Part shown: positions 1 through 7,543 of the stretch, in pieces | Numbering within the stretch: position 1 is the stretch's first letter | Layout: each line of letters starts with the position of its first letter | Assembly: GCA_964523005.1 (NCBI GenBank) | Contig: CAZFZL010000037.1 | Location: forward strand, 1 to 13,743 | DNA length: 13,743 nucleotides | Direction: 5' to 3' | Source: UMGS1307 sp964523005 | GTDB taxonomy: Bacteria; Bacillota; Clostridia; Oscillospirales; CAG-382 | Notes under the pieces: model-generated | The model's database searches: none | Seen by the model: the letters and a program-made list of their open reading frames with translations, nothing else | Told to the model about the DNA's origin: nothing | Translations under genes and position numbers: made by a program

Positions 1-92
1 GTGAATGCGTATTTTGCCAGTACGAGGTATGCGCCGAGTATAAGGCAGCAAACGGCGCAAGGTAATACAGTGAGAAATAATTTGTGTTTCAT
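1..92 (-). CDS. N-terminal fragment of a membrane or exported protein, cut by the left edge
   Basis: On the minus strand an ATG at 92-90 opens a frame with no stop to the window edge, giving about 30 residues. It begins Met-Lys-His-Lys and continues with a long hydrophobic stretch (roughly residues 5-27) containing three cysteines. This is the pattern of a signal peptide or N-terminal membrane anchor, so the product is probably membrane-bound or exported. It lies 45 bases downstream of the DUF6179-like gene on the same strand and could be its third operon member. No good Shine-Dalgarno is visible before this ATG, and the only in-frame alternative is cut off by a stop 24 bases upstream. A weak hairpin lies between it and the gene before. 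The function cannot be told from this fragment. Confidence 0.42.
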   Translation of the reverse strand, partial: MKHKLFLTVLPCAVCCLILGAYLVLAKYAF

Positions 93-128
93 GGTATTAT
101 CATGCGCCGAACATCATTGTTTATTCAT

Positions 129-159
129 AAAAATCGGTCATTTCCGGGAAATAACGATT
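129..159 (-). terminator. Possible weak intrinsic terminator after the DUF6179-like gene
   Basis: Read on the minus strand, AATCGTTATTT pairs with AAATGACCGATT around a CCCGG loop, with one bulged C and a G-T pair, and is followed by a short T run. It overlaps the last codons and the stop at 138-140. The T run is only about five bases and two of them pair in the stem, so any termination is probably partial. Confidence 0.35.
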
Positions 160-1451
160 CTTTCCGAAAGCGCGAGCGCTTCGCTTTCAAGCTCCGGGTG
201 TAAATCGTAATATTCCTTAAGCCCTGTGCTCATCTTATCCGTGCCGTCTCTGTATCCGGGGGTAAGACGGATGAGCGCGGCGCGAGCGTAATCGTCAAGC
301 GCACCAAGCAGCGCCGAAACCTCTGACGCTTCGATACAGTCGGCTGCTACGATGTCGGCAAAATCGTATATTGATGAAACGTCGCTTGCTATAAGGACTG
401 CTTTTTCCTGTGCGTTCTCACAGTGAGCAATCTCTTCGCACAGCAGCGTGAATTCGCGGTCGCTGAGCGAGCGCGGTATCACAAGTACGTTTTCGGGAAC
501 GGATGAAGCGCTTTCTCTATGCATTGCGAAAACGCCATCCGGCGATATGCTGAGCCTTACGGCGATCTCGTGTGCGCCGGAACAAAAATAAGCCTTCGCC
601 TGTCCGCTTTCAAAATCAAGTTCACCTGAAAGTACGCCGTAAGAGCTTTCGAGCATCTGCATACATTCGTCCGTTGTCTTCCCGAAAAAGTATTTTTTCA
701 GATATGATATATCGGATTTTTCAAGCGTGAGAGCACGTGCCGGCCTGCCGCATATCACGCAGCCGATCGCGTTCGTGAGAGCCGCTTCGTATATGTTGGA
801 TACGTCGCGTTCGCAGCCGCGTATCAGCTCGTTAAGCTCGCTTCCTCCGAAACGCGATAAAAACCTGTTTTCTATTGAAAGCCTGAGCAGATATTCGTTT
901 GCGTATTCGATTCCGGTATATCCGTCCACCGGTATATACAGCGGATAGTCGATCTCGGCAGGAAGCTGTGCGGCAAAGAAATCCGCGTTGTATTTGAGAA
1001 GATACTTTTTCAGCGCGCGCACGGTCGTTTCGTACGTTGTGTCGGCAGCTTCCGGCGCATACGTCTCAACGAGCCTGTAGTGCTCCTTAGCGTCAAGGTG
1101 AAGTCTCAGACATATCATGTGCCCTTCGTCATACAGCTCACGCGCGGCTTTTGATTTCAGCTTTTCAAGTGCGTCCTCGGGCGTATCACATGCTCTGAGC
1201 GCAAGACCGGATTGATAAAGGCAGGATTCCGCAAGCTTTGACGCGATCTCCGCCGGCAGGGAAGAGCTATCGCCCTTCGTGAATCGCATACACATAATAC
1301 ATAGAAGATCGATCATGGAATCTCTGAAGCGGTGCGCATCTCCGATCTCGGCAAGGTGCGTCCTGAGGCCTTCGCCGAGCAGTGTGTTGATATAATTCGC
1401 GTTGTCAAGCTTTGAAGCGTCGATGGGTGAGCGCCTTTCAATATTACTCAT
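138..1451 (-). CDS. Conserved uncharacterised protein, DUF6179-like
   Basis: Protein of 437 residues and unknown function. Its sequence and its pairing with the gene before it resemble the Bacillota family DUF6179, whose members usually sit beside DUF6323; this is recognition from memory, not a search. It looks soluble and largely helical, with no membrane segment. It has a short CVICG pair of cysteines in the middle and a C-terminal third rich in acidic and aliphatic residues. The start is taken at the ATG at 1451 because GAGGAG (1459-1464) lies seven bases upstream. The adjacent ATG at 1454 is the only close alternative, and a longer frame to 1535 would lie wholly inside the upstream gene. 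The start overlaps the TAA of the preceding gene, so the two are translationally coupled. Confidence 0.8.
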   Translation of the reverse strand: MSNIERRSPIDASKLDNANYINTLLGEGLRTHLAEIGDAHRFRDSMIDLLCIMCMRFTKGDSSSLPAEIASKLAESCLYQSGLALRACDTPEDALEKLKSKAARELYDEGHMICLRLHLDAKEHYRLVETYAPEAADTTYETTVRALKKYLLKYNADFFAAQLPAEIDYPLYIPVDGYTGIEYANEYLLRLSIENRFLSRFGGSELNELIRGCERDVSNIYEAALTNAIGCVICGRPARALTLEKSDISYLKKYFFGKTTDECMQMLESSYGVLSGELDFESGQAKAYFCSGAHEIAVRLSISPDGVFAMHRESASSVPENVLVIPRSLSDREFTLLCEEIAHCENAQEKAVLIASDVSSIYDFADIVAADCIEASEVSALLGALDDYARAALIRLTPGYRDGTDKMSTGLKEYYDLHPELESEALALSERIVISRK

Positions 1452-1977
1452 CATAATACTCCTCACGCTCATCCTCTCCCTCATCCGGCTCGTTCCCGAA
1501 GTGATGTCCGAAACCGCCTTCGCTGTCGAAGGCATCGGTATGATACAAGCCGTATCGCCTGTTGCGAGAGAACCAGATCATCTCACGCGAAGCGAGCAGC
1601 TCGGTAGAACCGGCGCACGGCCCGTCAAAAGCTTCCTTCATTACCGTAAGCAGCTCCTCGTCTGTGAGTGAGTCAAGCGTTTCATTTTTGAAAAAGTAAA
1701 AAATCTCAGTAAGGTCATTGATAGTCTGCGCATAATTCGACTGCCATATATACGGTGAATCGCAGAATTTGTATATGATCCTTTCGATGATTCCGCCGCC
1801 GAACTCAACGCGTCCCGTAGCGATAAGCGCGTTGTCGCGCGTCTCTATCAGATCATGTATATCGTTTTTCGATAGTACAAGTCCGTAGTTGACCGTTTCT
1901 TCGTTGCATTCGGCGACGCTTGCTTCACTCTTTGCGTCCAGCGAACGAAATGACAACAGTTCAAGATCGTATGCCAT
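1444..1977 (-). CDS. Conserved uncharacterised protein, DUF6323-like
   Basis: Protein of 177 residues, first gene of the two-gene minus-strand operon. The central block, with VEFGGGIIERII, then CDSPYI, then IFYFFKNETLDSLTDEEL, resembles DUF6323, a Bacillota family found next to DUF6179. The assignment rests on that resemblance and on the neighbour. The protein appears soluble, with a strongly acidic C-terminal tail (residues about 160-177, rich in Glu, Asp and Tyr). The ATG at 1977 has GAAAGGAAG about eight bases upstream. The last codons double as the ribosome binding site and start region of the downstream gene. Paired, coupled genes suggest that the two products act together, perhaps as a complex, but no activity is known. 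Confidence 0.8.
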   Translation of the reverse strand: MAYDLELLSFRSLDAKSEASVAECNEETVNYGLVLSKNDIHDLIETRDNALIATGRVEFGGGIIERIIYKFCDSPYIWQSNYAQTINDLTEIFYFFKNETLDSLTDEELLTVMKEAFDGPCAGSTELLASREMIWFSRNRRYGLYHTDAFDSEGGFGHHFGNEPDEGEDEREEYYDE

Positions 1978-2048
1978 ATGAAATACTTCCTTTCAATGAC
2001 TATGTGCGTTCGTTCATCACGATCACACCTTTACCTGCGCAGCATATA

Positions 2049-2077
2049 TTTATAACACATTAAGATAAAAAAAGCAA
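2049..2077 (-). promoter_or_regulatory. Candidate sigma-A promoter for the DUF6323/DUF6179-like operon
   Basis: On the minus strand, TTGCTT (2072-2077) and TATAAA (2049-2054) are separated by 17 bases. The start point would fall near 2042, about 65 bases before the first ATG. It is back to back with the plus-strand promoter at 2169-2197. Confidence 0.55.
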
Positions 2078-2168
2078 TAGAAATTTCTGATTTTACAAAT
2101 ATGCACATTAAAAAAAGAAAACAATCGATTATGTTCATAAAATGTTAACATTTATTTGAAAATTATTA

Positions 2169-2197
2169 TTGCAAATCGAAAAAAAACGTGCTATAAT
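2169..2197 (+). promoter_or_regulatory. Sigma-A promoter for the coiled-coil/ParB-like operon
   Basis: TTGCAA (2169-2174), a 17-base spacer and a perfect TATAAT (2192-2197) form a near-consensus promoter. Transcription should begin near 2204, which rules out an upstream start of the following gene at 2156. Confidence 0.75.
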
Positions 2198-2227
2198 GTC
2201 TACAGTAAAAATTATCTTTACAAAATG

Positions 2228-2234
2228 GGAGTGA
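2228..2234 (+). promoter_or_regulatory. Ribosome binding site that selects the TTG start at 2240
   Basis: GGGAGTG lies five bases before TTG at 2240. The in-frame ATG (2225) and GTG (2231) overlap this motif and have no Shine-Dalgarno of their own. Confidence 0.55.
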
Positions 2235-2239
2235 TACGG

Positions 2240-2473
2240 TTGTTTGAGAAACATAAGCTGAAAAAAGAAATAGCCAAATGCAGGGAACGTATTACCGACA
2301 TCGAAAAGAAACGCTACCGTTCACAAGGAGAGCTTGTCAACGCGATACTCAACAACGCTCAGCCGAACACGCAGGAGGTTGAGTACTTTAACAGGTACAC
2401 CATGGAAATCAACGAGACGCGTGACAGAATGCACCGCTACGAGGAAGAACTCGAAGGCTTAAAAAAGAAATAA
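2240..2473 (+). CDS. Small charged coiled-coil protein, unknown function
   Basis: A 77-residue protein dominated by Lys, Arg and Glu, with heptad-like spacing in two helical stretches (about residues 3-35 and 48-77) separated by an Asn/Pro-containing turn. This suggests a helical hairpin or a dimeric coiled coil. There is no signal peptide or membrane segment. The TTG start is preferred because a good ribosome binding site precedes it and because a strong promoter at 2169-2197 lies inside the longer open frame. It is the first gene of an operon with the ParB-domain protein 48 bases downstream, and a partner or adaptor role for that protein is possible. The family was not recognised. Confidence 0.65.
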   Translation: MFEKHKLKKEIAKCRERITDIEKKRYRSQGELVNAILNNAQPNTQEVEYFNRYTMEINETRDRMHRYEEELEGLKKK

Positions 2474-2488
2474 CAGGCAATACTGTTA
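2471..2488 (+). other. Small perfect hairpin across the stop codon of the coiled-coil gene
   Basis: TAACAG (2471-2476) and CTGTTA (2483-2488) form a six-base-pair stem with a six-base loop that includes the stop codon. No T run follows, so it is not an intrinsic terminator. It could affect mRNA processing between the two genes. Confidence 0.3.
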
Positions 2489-2521
2489 AAGGACTTGTAA
2501 ATACCGAAAGGATGTTAAAAA

Positions 2522-2923
2522 ATGTACGCCGAGCTCAGAAATCAAACTCTGCCTGCTTTTGCCGCGGGTGAAAAGAAAAAATTTAAGGAATATATACGCA
2601 ACGAACATCTCCTAAAGGTTCAGAGTATACCGTTTACCAGCCTTGTAAAGCATCCGGCGCTCCTCGCCTCCTTTGACGGGCTGCCCGAAATAACGGAAAG
2701 CATCGTGAGCAACGGATTAAAAACGCCGCTTACTGTTGTCCGCCGCGGCGACAAATACGCCGTCATATGCGGATACAAGAGATATCTTGCGATGGGCGCG
2801 CTTCGTAAAAACGGTTCTGCTTTGTTTGATGATGTTCCTTGCTATGTCAAGACTTTTGAGGATGAAAGATTTGAAAAAATGTACATGGATTTTGACAATC
2901 TCTTTGTCCCTGACGGTCTCTGA
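2522..2923 (+). CDS. Stand-alone ParB N-terminal-domain-like protein
   Basis: A 133-residue protein carrying the core of the ParB/Spo0J N-terminal (CTP-binding or nuclease-like) fold. Residues 55-72 match the I..NGL..PL.V pattern, and residues 80-90 (AVICGYKRYLA) correspond to the family's G.RR..A phosphate-binding box, with Tyr-Lys in place of the usual Glu-Arg. The helix-turn-helix and dimerisation domains of chromosome-partitioning ParB are absent, and no parA is adjacent, so a role in chromosome segregation is unlikely. Similar single-domain proteins occur in other regulatory or nuclease contexts. The ATG at 2522 has GAAAGGATG seven bases upstream. It is the second gene of an operon with the coiled-coil protein. 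The fold is fairly sure; the function is unknown. Confidence 0.75.
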   Translation: MYAELRNQTLPAFAAGEKKKFKEYIRNEHLLKVQSIPFTSLVKHPALLASFDGLPEITESIVSNGLKTPLTVVRRGDKYAVICGYKRYLAMGALRKNGSALFDDVPCYVKTFEDERFEKMYMDFDNLFVPDGL

Positions 2924-2927
2924 TGGC

Positions 2928-2955
2928 TTTTCAGATATAAATATTCAAATATAAT
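2928..2955 (+). promoter_or_regulatory. Possible promoter for the Ca2+ ATPase operon
   Basis: A perfect TATAAT (2950-2955) has a poor -35 match, TTTTCA (2928-2933), at 16 bases. The start point would be near 2962, at the foot of the hairpin 2960-2993. Read-through from the upstream operon is an alternative. Confidence 0.4.
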
Positions 2956-2959
2956 GATG

Positions 2960-2993
2960 TGCGGAGCCGTGCTTTTTTATGCGCGGTTCCGCA
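2960..2993 (+). other. Thirteen-base-pair hairpin with a T-rich loop, ahead of the ATPase gene
   Basis: TGCGGAGCCGTGC (2960-2972) and GCGCGGTTCCGCA (2981-2993) pair fully, with two G-T wobbles, around the loop TTTTTTAT. The T run sits in the loop rather than after the stem, so this is not a standard intrinsic terminator. It lies 12 bases before the ribosome binding site of the ATPase. It may mark the boundary with the upstream operon, stabilise the 5' end of the ATPase mRNA, or act as an attenuator. Confidence 0.6.
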
Positions 2994-3020
2994 GCGTTTA
3001 TATGAAAGGAAAATGTTGAT

Positions 3021-5633
3021 TTGATACCTTATTCGACACGGGAGGACGAAGTGCTGTCCTCTTTTGAGACTGATCCGGTCAGCGGACTTACCGCGGAACA
3101 GGCGCTGAACCGACTCGAGAAGAACGGTGAAAATGCCCTGCGCGAAAGGAAAAAGAAGTCGTTATTCAAACGCTTTCTTTCACAGTTCAAGGACGCAATG
3201 ATCATCATACTTATCATCGCCGCTGCCGTTTCCTTCGGAATAGCAATATACGAGGGCAACGCACGCGAGTTTTTTGAACCGGCTTTGATATTGCTGATAG
3301 TGATAATCAACGCTGTCATCGGTGTAATGCAGGAGTCAAAAGCCGAAAAAGCGCTCGACGCTTTAAAAAAGCTTTCCGCGCCGCACGCGCGTTGTCTGCG
3401 CGACGGTACCGAAGCTGTCATCGACGCTGCCAAACTCGTGCCGGGCGATATAGTAATGCTCGAAGCCGGTGATTTCGTCCCTGCCGATGCCAGACTGCTT
3501 TCTTCTAATAGTCTCAAATGCGAGGAATCTGCTCTGACCGGCGAATCCGTACCGTCCGAGAAAGACGCGAAAGCGCTCCCGGCAGAAAACGCACCGCTCG
3601 GCGACAGGGTCAATATGGTCTACTCCGGCTGCAGCGTGACGTATGGTACGGCGCGTGCCGTTGTAACGGCGACGGGAATGAACACGGAAATGGGCAAGAT
3701 CGCCGGACTGCTTGAAGGCGCATCGGAAGTGCAGACGCCGCTCCAGCAGAAGCTCGCAAAGCTTGGCAAGTATCTCGGCTTCATCGCACTCGCGGCCTGC
3801 GCTGTCATATTTGTCGTCGGAATTATTAACAAAATAGACGTATTGGAAATATTTATGACGTCTGTTTCACTCGCTGTCTCAGCGATCCCGGAAGGACTCC
3901 CGGCTATTATAACCATTGTACTGTCCGTGGGCGTTCAGCGAATGGTCAAGCGCAACGCCATAATCCGCTCGCTCCCCGCCGTAGAAACGCTCGGAAGCGC
4001 AAGCGTCATATGCTCGGATAAGACAGGAACGCTCACTCAGAACCGTATGACGCTCGTCGAAGGATGGGCTGACGGCATGGAAAGCGCGGAAAAGATCACG
4101 GCTCACGACAGCGAAGTGATCCGCGGACTGCTGAAAACGGCTGTGCTTTGCTGCGACGGCTCGGTTGTCGTCAACGGCGATCAGGTGTCGCATATCGGCG
4201 ACCCGACTGAAACGAGTATCATATACGCTGCTTATCTCAACGGCATGGCGAAGGACGCTCTCAACGCCGAGTGTGCGCGTGTCGCCGAAATACCGTTCGA
4301 TTCAGACAGAAAGCTCATGTCGACCGTAAATCTTGAGGACGGCAGAAAAAAAGTCATCGTCAAGGGTGCGTTTGACATGCTCGCCGGCAGATGCGTAAGC
4401 GGAAACCTTGCTCTCGCAACTGAACTGAGCAATGATATGGGCAAAAGAGCGCTGCGTGTCATCGCCGTCGCCTATAAATATATCGATACCGTTCCCGAAC
4501 CGCTCACTCCCGAATCAATCGAAACGGGGCTGACGCTCGCCGGGATCGTGGGAATGATAGACCCTCCGCGTGAGGAAGCCAAGCAGGCGGTAGCACTCTG
4601 CCGCAGAGCGAATATCCGTCCGGTCATGATAACCGGCGACCATATAGTCACCGCCGGCGCCATAGCGCGACAGCTCGGGATCCTTTGCGACGGTGACGAA
4701 GCTGTGACGGGTGCTCAGCTCGCTGCAATGAGCGAGCAGGAGTTGATGGAGCGTGTGGAAAAAATATCAGTATATGCCCGCGTATCGCCTGAGGATAAGA
4801 TCAGAATAGTGCGTGCATGGCAGGCGAAGGATCAGATCGTCGCCATGACAGGCGACGGTGTGAACGATGCGCCGGCACTCAAAGCAGCCGACATCGGCTG
4901 TGCAATGGGTATCACCGGAACAGATGTCGCAAAGGGCGCCGCTGATATGACGCTCACCGACGATAATTTTGCCACGATCGTCGAAGCGGTCAGAGAGGGC
5001 AGAGGAATATACGACAACATCAAAAAAGCCGTCGGCTTCCTGCTCGGTACGAATATTGGCGAGCTGTTGTGCGTGTTTGCGGCTATGATGATTTGGCATA
5101 CGACGCCGCTGCTTTCAATGCAGCTTCTTTGGATAAACCTTGTCACCGATTCGTTCCCCGCGATCTCCATCGGTATGGAAAAAGAAGACAGTGACATCAT
5201 GGACAGAAAGCCCAAACCGAAAAACGAAGGGATCTTCGCACACGGGCTCGGATACCGCATAGTTCTTCAGGGCGTTATGTTCGCGGCGCTGACATTGTTT
5301 GCGTATAAGCTCGGAGAAAACGTTCTTTCAAGTGCCTCGGCAGGGCAGACCATGGCGTTTATAACGCTCTCGCTCTCACAGATATTCCACTCATTCAATA
5401 TGCGCTCCCATTTCAGCCTCTTTAAAACAGGAGTATTCACAAACAAGAGCCTGAATAGATCAGTGCTGCTGTCGCTTGTGCTCGTCGCAGCTGTCCTGTT
5501 CATACCTCCGCTTACCGCTGCGTTCGGCATGGTACAGCTCACATGGCAGCTTTATCTCGCCGCTCTGGGACTTTCGCTTGTGTCGGTTCCGGTGATGGAG
5601 CTCGCGAAAGCACTCGGCTTTGTAAAGCCATAA
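3021..5633 (+). CDS. P2-type calcium-transporting ATPase
   Basis: An 870-residue P-type ATPase of normal length that exports Ca2+ across the cytoplasmic membrane using ATP. Visible in order are an N-terminal cation-ATPase domain, the actuator motif TGES (Thr173-Ser176), the M4 motif PEGLP (290-294), the phosphorylation motif DKTGT (Asp333), the nucleotide-binding region, and the hinge TGDGVNDAP (610-618). The M5-M10 bundle follows. Ion-site residues match Ca2+ pumps: Glu291 in M4, Asn678 and Glu681 in M5, and Asn706, Thr709 and Asp710 in M6. In M8 a Gln (787) replaces the Glu of SERCA, as in plasma-membrane-type pumps. The start is TTG at 3021 with AAAGGA ten bases upstream; no in-frame ATG fits. 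The flavodoxin-like gene follows after 12 bases. Ca2+ is the best-supported ion; Mn2+ as an alternative cannot be excluded. Confidence 0.93.
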   Translation: MIPYSTREDEVLSSFETDPVSGLTAEQALNRLEKNGENALRERKKKSLFKRFLSQFKDAMIIILIIAAAVSFGIAIYEGNAREFFEPALILLIVIINAVIGVMQESKAEKALDALKKLSAPHARCLRDGTEAVIDAAKLVPGDIVMLEAGDFVPADARLLSSNSLKCEESALTGESVPSEKDAKALPAENAPLGDRVNMVYSGCSVTYGTARAVVTATGMNTEMGKIAGLLEGASEVQTPLQQKLAKLGKYLGFIALAACAVIFVVGIINKIDVLEIFMTSVSLAVSAIPEGLPAIITIVLSVGVQRMVKRNAIIRSLPAVETLGSASVICSDKTGTLTQNRMTLVEGWADGMESAEKITAHDSEVIRGLLKTAVLCCDGSVVVNGDQVSHIGDPTETSIIYAAYLNGMAKDALNAECARVAEIPFDSDRKLMSTVNLEDGRKKVIVKGAFDMLAGRCVSGNLALATELSNDMGKRALRVIAVAYKYIDTVPEPLTPESIETGLTLAGIVGMIDPPREEAKQAVALCRRANIRPVMITGDHIVTAGAIARQLGILCDGDEAVTGAQLAAMSEQELMERVEKISVYARVSPEDKIRIVRAWQAKDQIVAMTGDGVNDAPALKAADIGCAMGITGTDVAKGAADMTLTDDNFATIVEAVREGRGIYDNIKKAVGFLLGTNIGELLCVFAAMMIWHTTPLLSMQLLWINLVTDSFPAISIGMEKEDSDIMDRKPKPKNEGIFAHGLGYRIVLQGVMFAALTLFAYKLGENVLSSASAGQTMAFITLSLSQIFHSFNMRSHFSLFKTGVFTNKSLNRSVLLSLVLVAAVLFIPPLTAAFGMVQLTWQLYLAALGLSLVSVPVMELAKALGFVKP

Positions 5634-5645
5634 AGGGGAAAATCA

Positions 5646-6239
5646 ATGAAGTGTATTGTTATCTACAAATCGAAATATACCGGCGCTGTGCGCCGGTATG
5701 CAGAATATATCGCCCACCGGCTTTCCTGCCGTGCTGTCGACGTAACGCAGGCGTCTGAAAAAGACATAGAGGAAAGCGACATCGTCATCTACGGTGGCGG
5801 TATCTACGCCGGCGCCGTAGCCGGAAGCGCATTTCTGAATGATCACAAGGCGTCGCTCGGCGAAAAAAAGCTGATTTTTTTCACCTGCGGAATGACAGAT
5901 CCGGAGAACTACGGGTATTTCAATGCCATAGCCTCACGCAATGTCCCCACGGGCTTGCTTAAAAATTGCTTTGATTTTCATTTCTACGGTGCGCTCGACT
6001 ATTCGAAGCTTAAATTCATGGATAAAATGATGATCGGCTTTATGGTCTCATCGATAAAGCACAAACCGCGCGAAAAGCTTGACGAGCGCGAAAAGCGGCT
6101 GCTTGAGCTGAAAAAATATCCGATCGACTTCGTGGATCTGAAAAGCGCCGATTTGCTGATATGGCGCGCACAGAACATCAACGCGCCTCGCCCCGGCTTC
6201 GATGACGATGATGAGGAAGACGATCTTTACGCCGATTGA
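5646..6239 (+). CDS. Flavodoxin-like protein, HemG/Flavodoxin_5 type
   Basis: A 197-residue protein of the flavodoxin fold. The N-terminal strand and loop (CIVIYKSKYTGAVRRYAEYIA) occupies the place of the FMN phosphate-binding loop. The second strand and loop (IVIYGGGIYAG, about residues 47-57) and the strand LIFFTCG (about 75-81) complete the pattern. It resembles flavodoxin-domain proteins related to the menaquinone-dependent protoporphyrinogen oxidase HemG, but no haem genes are near and the substrate is unknown. The end is unusual: a helical segment rich in Lys, Arg and Glu (about 138-158), then a strongly acidic tail of Asp and Glu. AAAGGGG precedes the ATG, which lies 12 bases after the Ca2+ ATPase, so the two are co-transcribed. 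A terminator follows at 6276-6321. Confidence 0.82.
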   Translation: MKCIVIYKSKYTGAVRRYAEYIAHRLSCRAVDVTQASEKDIEESDIVIYGGGIYAGAVAGSAFLNDHKASLGEKKLIFFTCGMTDPENYGYFNAIASRNVPTGLLKNCFDFHFYGALDYSKLKFMDKMMIGFMVSSIKHKPREKLDEREKRLLELKKYPIDFVDLKSADLLIWRAQNINAPRPGFDDDDEEDDLYAD

Positions 6240-6275
6240 AGATCGCAAGTATCCTGTCTTACTTATAACAATAAA

Positions 6276-6321
6276 CAGAGCCTTATGCACTGCTTTCGTA
6301 GGCATTCGGCTCTGCTTTTTT
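6276..6321 (+). terminator. Intrinsic terminator of the ATPase/flavodoxin operon
   Basis: CAGAGCC (6276-6282) pairs with GGCTCTG (6308-6314), an inner ATGC/GCAT pairing extends the stem, and CTTTTTT (6315-6321) follows. On the minus strand the stem is followed by a weaker T-rich stretch, so it may also stop transcription arriving from the convergent oxidoreductase gene. Confidence 0.85.
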
Positions 6322-6346
6322 GATGTGTTTTTTGTTTGGTATCTGT

Positions 6347-7390
6347 TTATTCGAAGCAGACGACCTTGTTGAGTCTGTCGGATTCGAACGCCGCTTCCAT
6401 AAGCTTCATCACACGCATCATTTGCGGATGAGTTATCAGCTGCGGCTCGATACCGTCGATAGCCTTGACGACGTTGCGGTAGAAATCGTGTACGTCGGAA
6501 TTTATCTGAGGTACTTCATGTGTTGTAATGGATTCGTCTGTTCGCGGAGCCATCGTCTTTGTGAGACCTGCTGCCGTGCGTACCGGTATAACGTCTTTTT
6601 CTTCCCAGTTCTCCACGCAGACTATTCTGCCCTTGCATGAGAAGTCATCGATCTGAGCCGTTCCGTTTTCACCCTCCATGTACCAGCGGGGAAGGTTGAT
6701 GAAGTTGCTCGTGCCAACCTCGAGATAAGCGCGAACGCCGTTGTCGAAGTTGAGAGTTATTCTGAAGCCGTCGTCGACTTCGTAGTTCGTGACGTGATCC
6801 ATCTGAGCGTAAACCGTTCTTACCTTCGCGTCAACGAGCTGAAGCATCTGATCGAGTATATGGACACCCCAGTCGAGCATCATTCCGCCGCCGTGCTCTT
6901 TTTTGCCGCGCCAGTCGCCGGGTATACCGCGTGAGCCGTGTACTCTCGATTCGATGTTGAACACCGGCCCGAGTATTTTGCTGTGGTATATTTCCTTCAT
7001 CGAAAGAAAATCACAGTCCCAGCGTCTGTTCTGGTGAACAGTGAACAGCTTGCCCGTCTTATCGCTTGCCGCGATCATATCTGCAAGATCTTCCGAGCAT
7101 ATGGTCACCGGCTTTTCGCTGATGACATTCTTGCCGGCATAGAGCGCTTTGATGACGATTTCTTTGTGTACGTCGTTAGGGGTCGCTACGGTTATCAGGT
7201 CGACGCGTTCGTCGCTGAGAACCGCGTCAAGTGAATCGTACGTGCCGATGCCCTTGGATCTCGCATATTCAAGTCTTGCCGGGTTTATATCATACACACC
7301 GAGAAGATTGCACACGTCGCTGTTCTGAAGATACTCGGCGTGCCACGAGCCCATTCCGCCGTAACCGACGATAACGATATTCTTTTTCAT
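6347..7390 (-). CDS. Gfo/Idh/MocA family NAD(P)-dependent oxidoreductase
   Basis: A 347-residue dehydrogenase of the glucose-fructose oxidoreductase/inositol dehydrogenase family, which oxidises or reduces sugars, inositols and related polyols with NAD(P). The Rossmann motif GYGGMGS is at residues 9-15, the catalytic Lys lies in EKP (92-94), and the C-terminal domain carries GGGMMLDWGVHILD (167-180) with the family's conserved Asp173, His177 and Asp180. Length is normal and no signal peptide is present. The start is ATG at 7390. A longer frame to 7549 is rejected because the consensus promoter at 7446-7473 lies within it. GAAAGG lies 11 bases upstream, slightly far. The substrate cannot be named from this sequence. 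It is monocistronic and converges on the flavodoxin gene. Confidence 0.92.
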   Translation of the reverse strand: MKKNIVIVGYGGMGSWHAEYLQNSDVCNLLGVYDINPARLEYARSKGIGTYDSLDAVLSDERVDLITVATPNDVHKEIVIKALYAGKNVISEKPVTICSEDLADMIAASDKTGKLFTVHQNRRWDCDFLSMKEIYHSKILGPVFNIESRVHGSRGIPGDWRGKKEHGGGMMLDWGVHILDQMLQLVDAKVRTVYAQMDHVTNYEVDDGFRITLNFDNGVRAYLEVGTSNFINLPRWYMEGENGTAQIDDFSCKGRIVCVENWEEKDVIPVRTAAGLTKTMAPRTDESITTHEVPQINSDVHDFYRNVVKAIDGIEPQLITHPQMMRVMKLMEAAFESDRLNKVVCFE

Positions 7391-7445
7391 TTTCTCATAA
7401 ACCTTTCGTACAGGGAAGTTATGTTCTGTCCCGTGTTCCAAAGGT

Positions 7446-7473
7446 ATTATAACAGTTAAGAAAAAAGTGTCAA
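7446..7473 (-). promoter_or_regulatory. Consensus sigma-A promoter for the Gfo/Idh/MocA gene
   Basis: On the minus strand, perfect TTGACA (7468-7473) and perfect TATAAT (7446-7451) are separated by 16 bases. The start point should be near 7439, giving a leader of about 49 bases. The gene is therefore independent of the ATP-grasp operon upstream. Confidence 0.85.
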
Positions 7474-7533
7474 GGGCTTTTTTGAAAAAAACAAAAATCG
7501 GCGCATATGTTTTCAGCTTTAAACAAAAACAAT

Positions 7534-7543
7534 CACATATGTG
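7534..7543. repeat. Palindrome CACATATGTG upstream of the Gfo/Idh/MocA promoter
   Basis: A perfect ten-base palindrome. Its core CATATGT recurs at 7504-7510, 32 bases away, about three helical turns. Both lie upstream of the -35 box at 7468-7473. The pair could be an operator, but such short AT-rich palindromes also arise by chance. Confidence 0.25.

Noticed and set aside
2892..2897. TTGACA as a -35 box for the Ca2+ ATPase
   Set aside because: It lies inside the ParB-like coding sequence and has no -10 box at 16-18 bases; the TATAAT at 2950 is over 50 bases away.
3029..3613. Long open frame of 194 codons antisense to the start of the Ca2+ ATPase
   Set aside because: Serine- and alanine-rich mirror translation of a well-supported gene, with no ribosome binding site or family resemblance. 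Other long antisense frames over the ATPase and ATP-grasp genes were rejected for the same reason.
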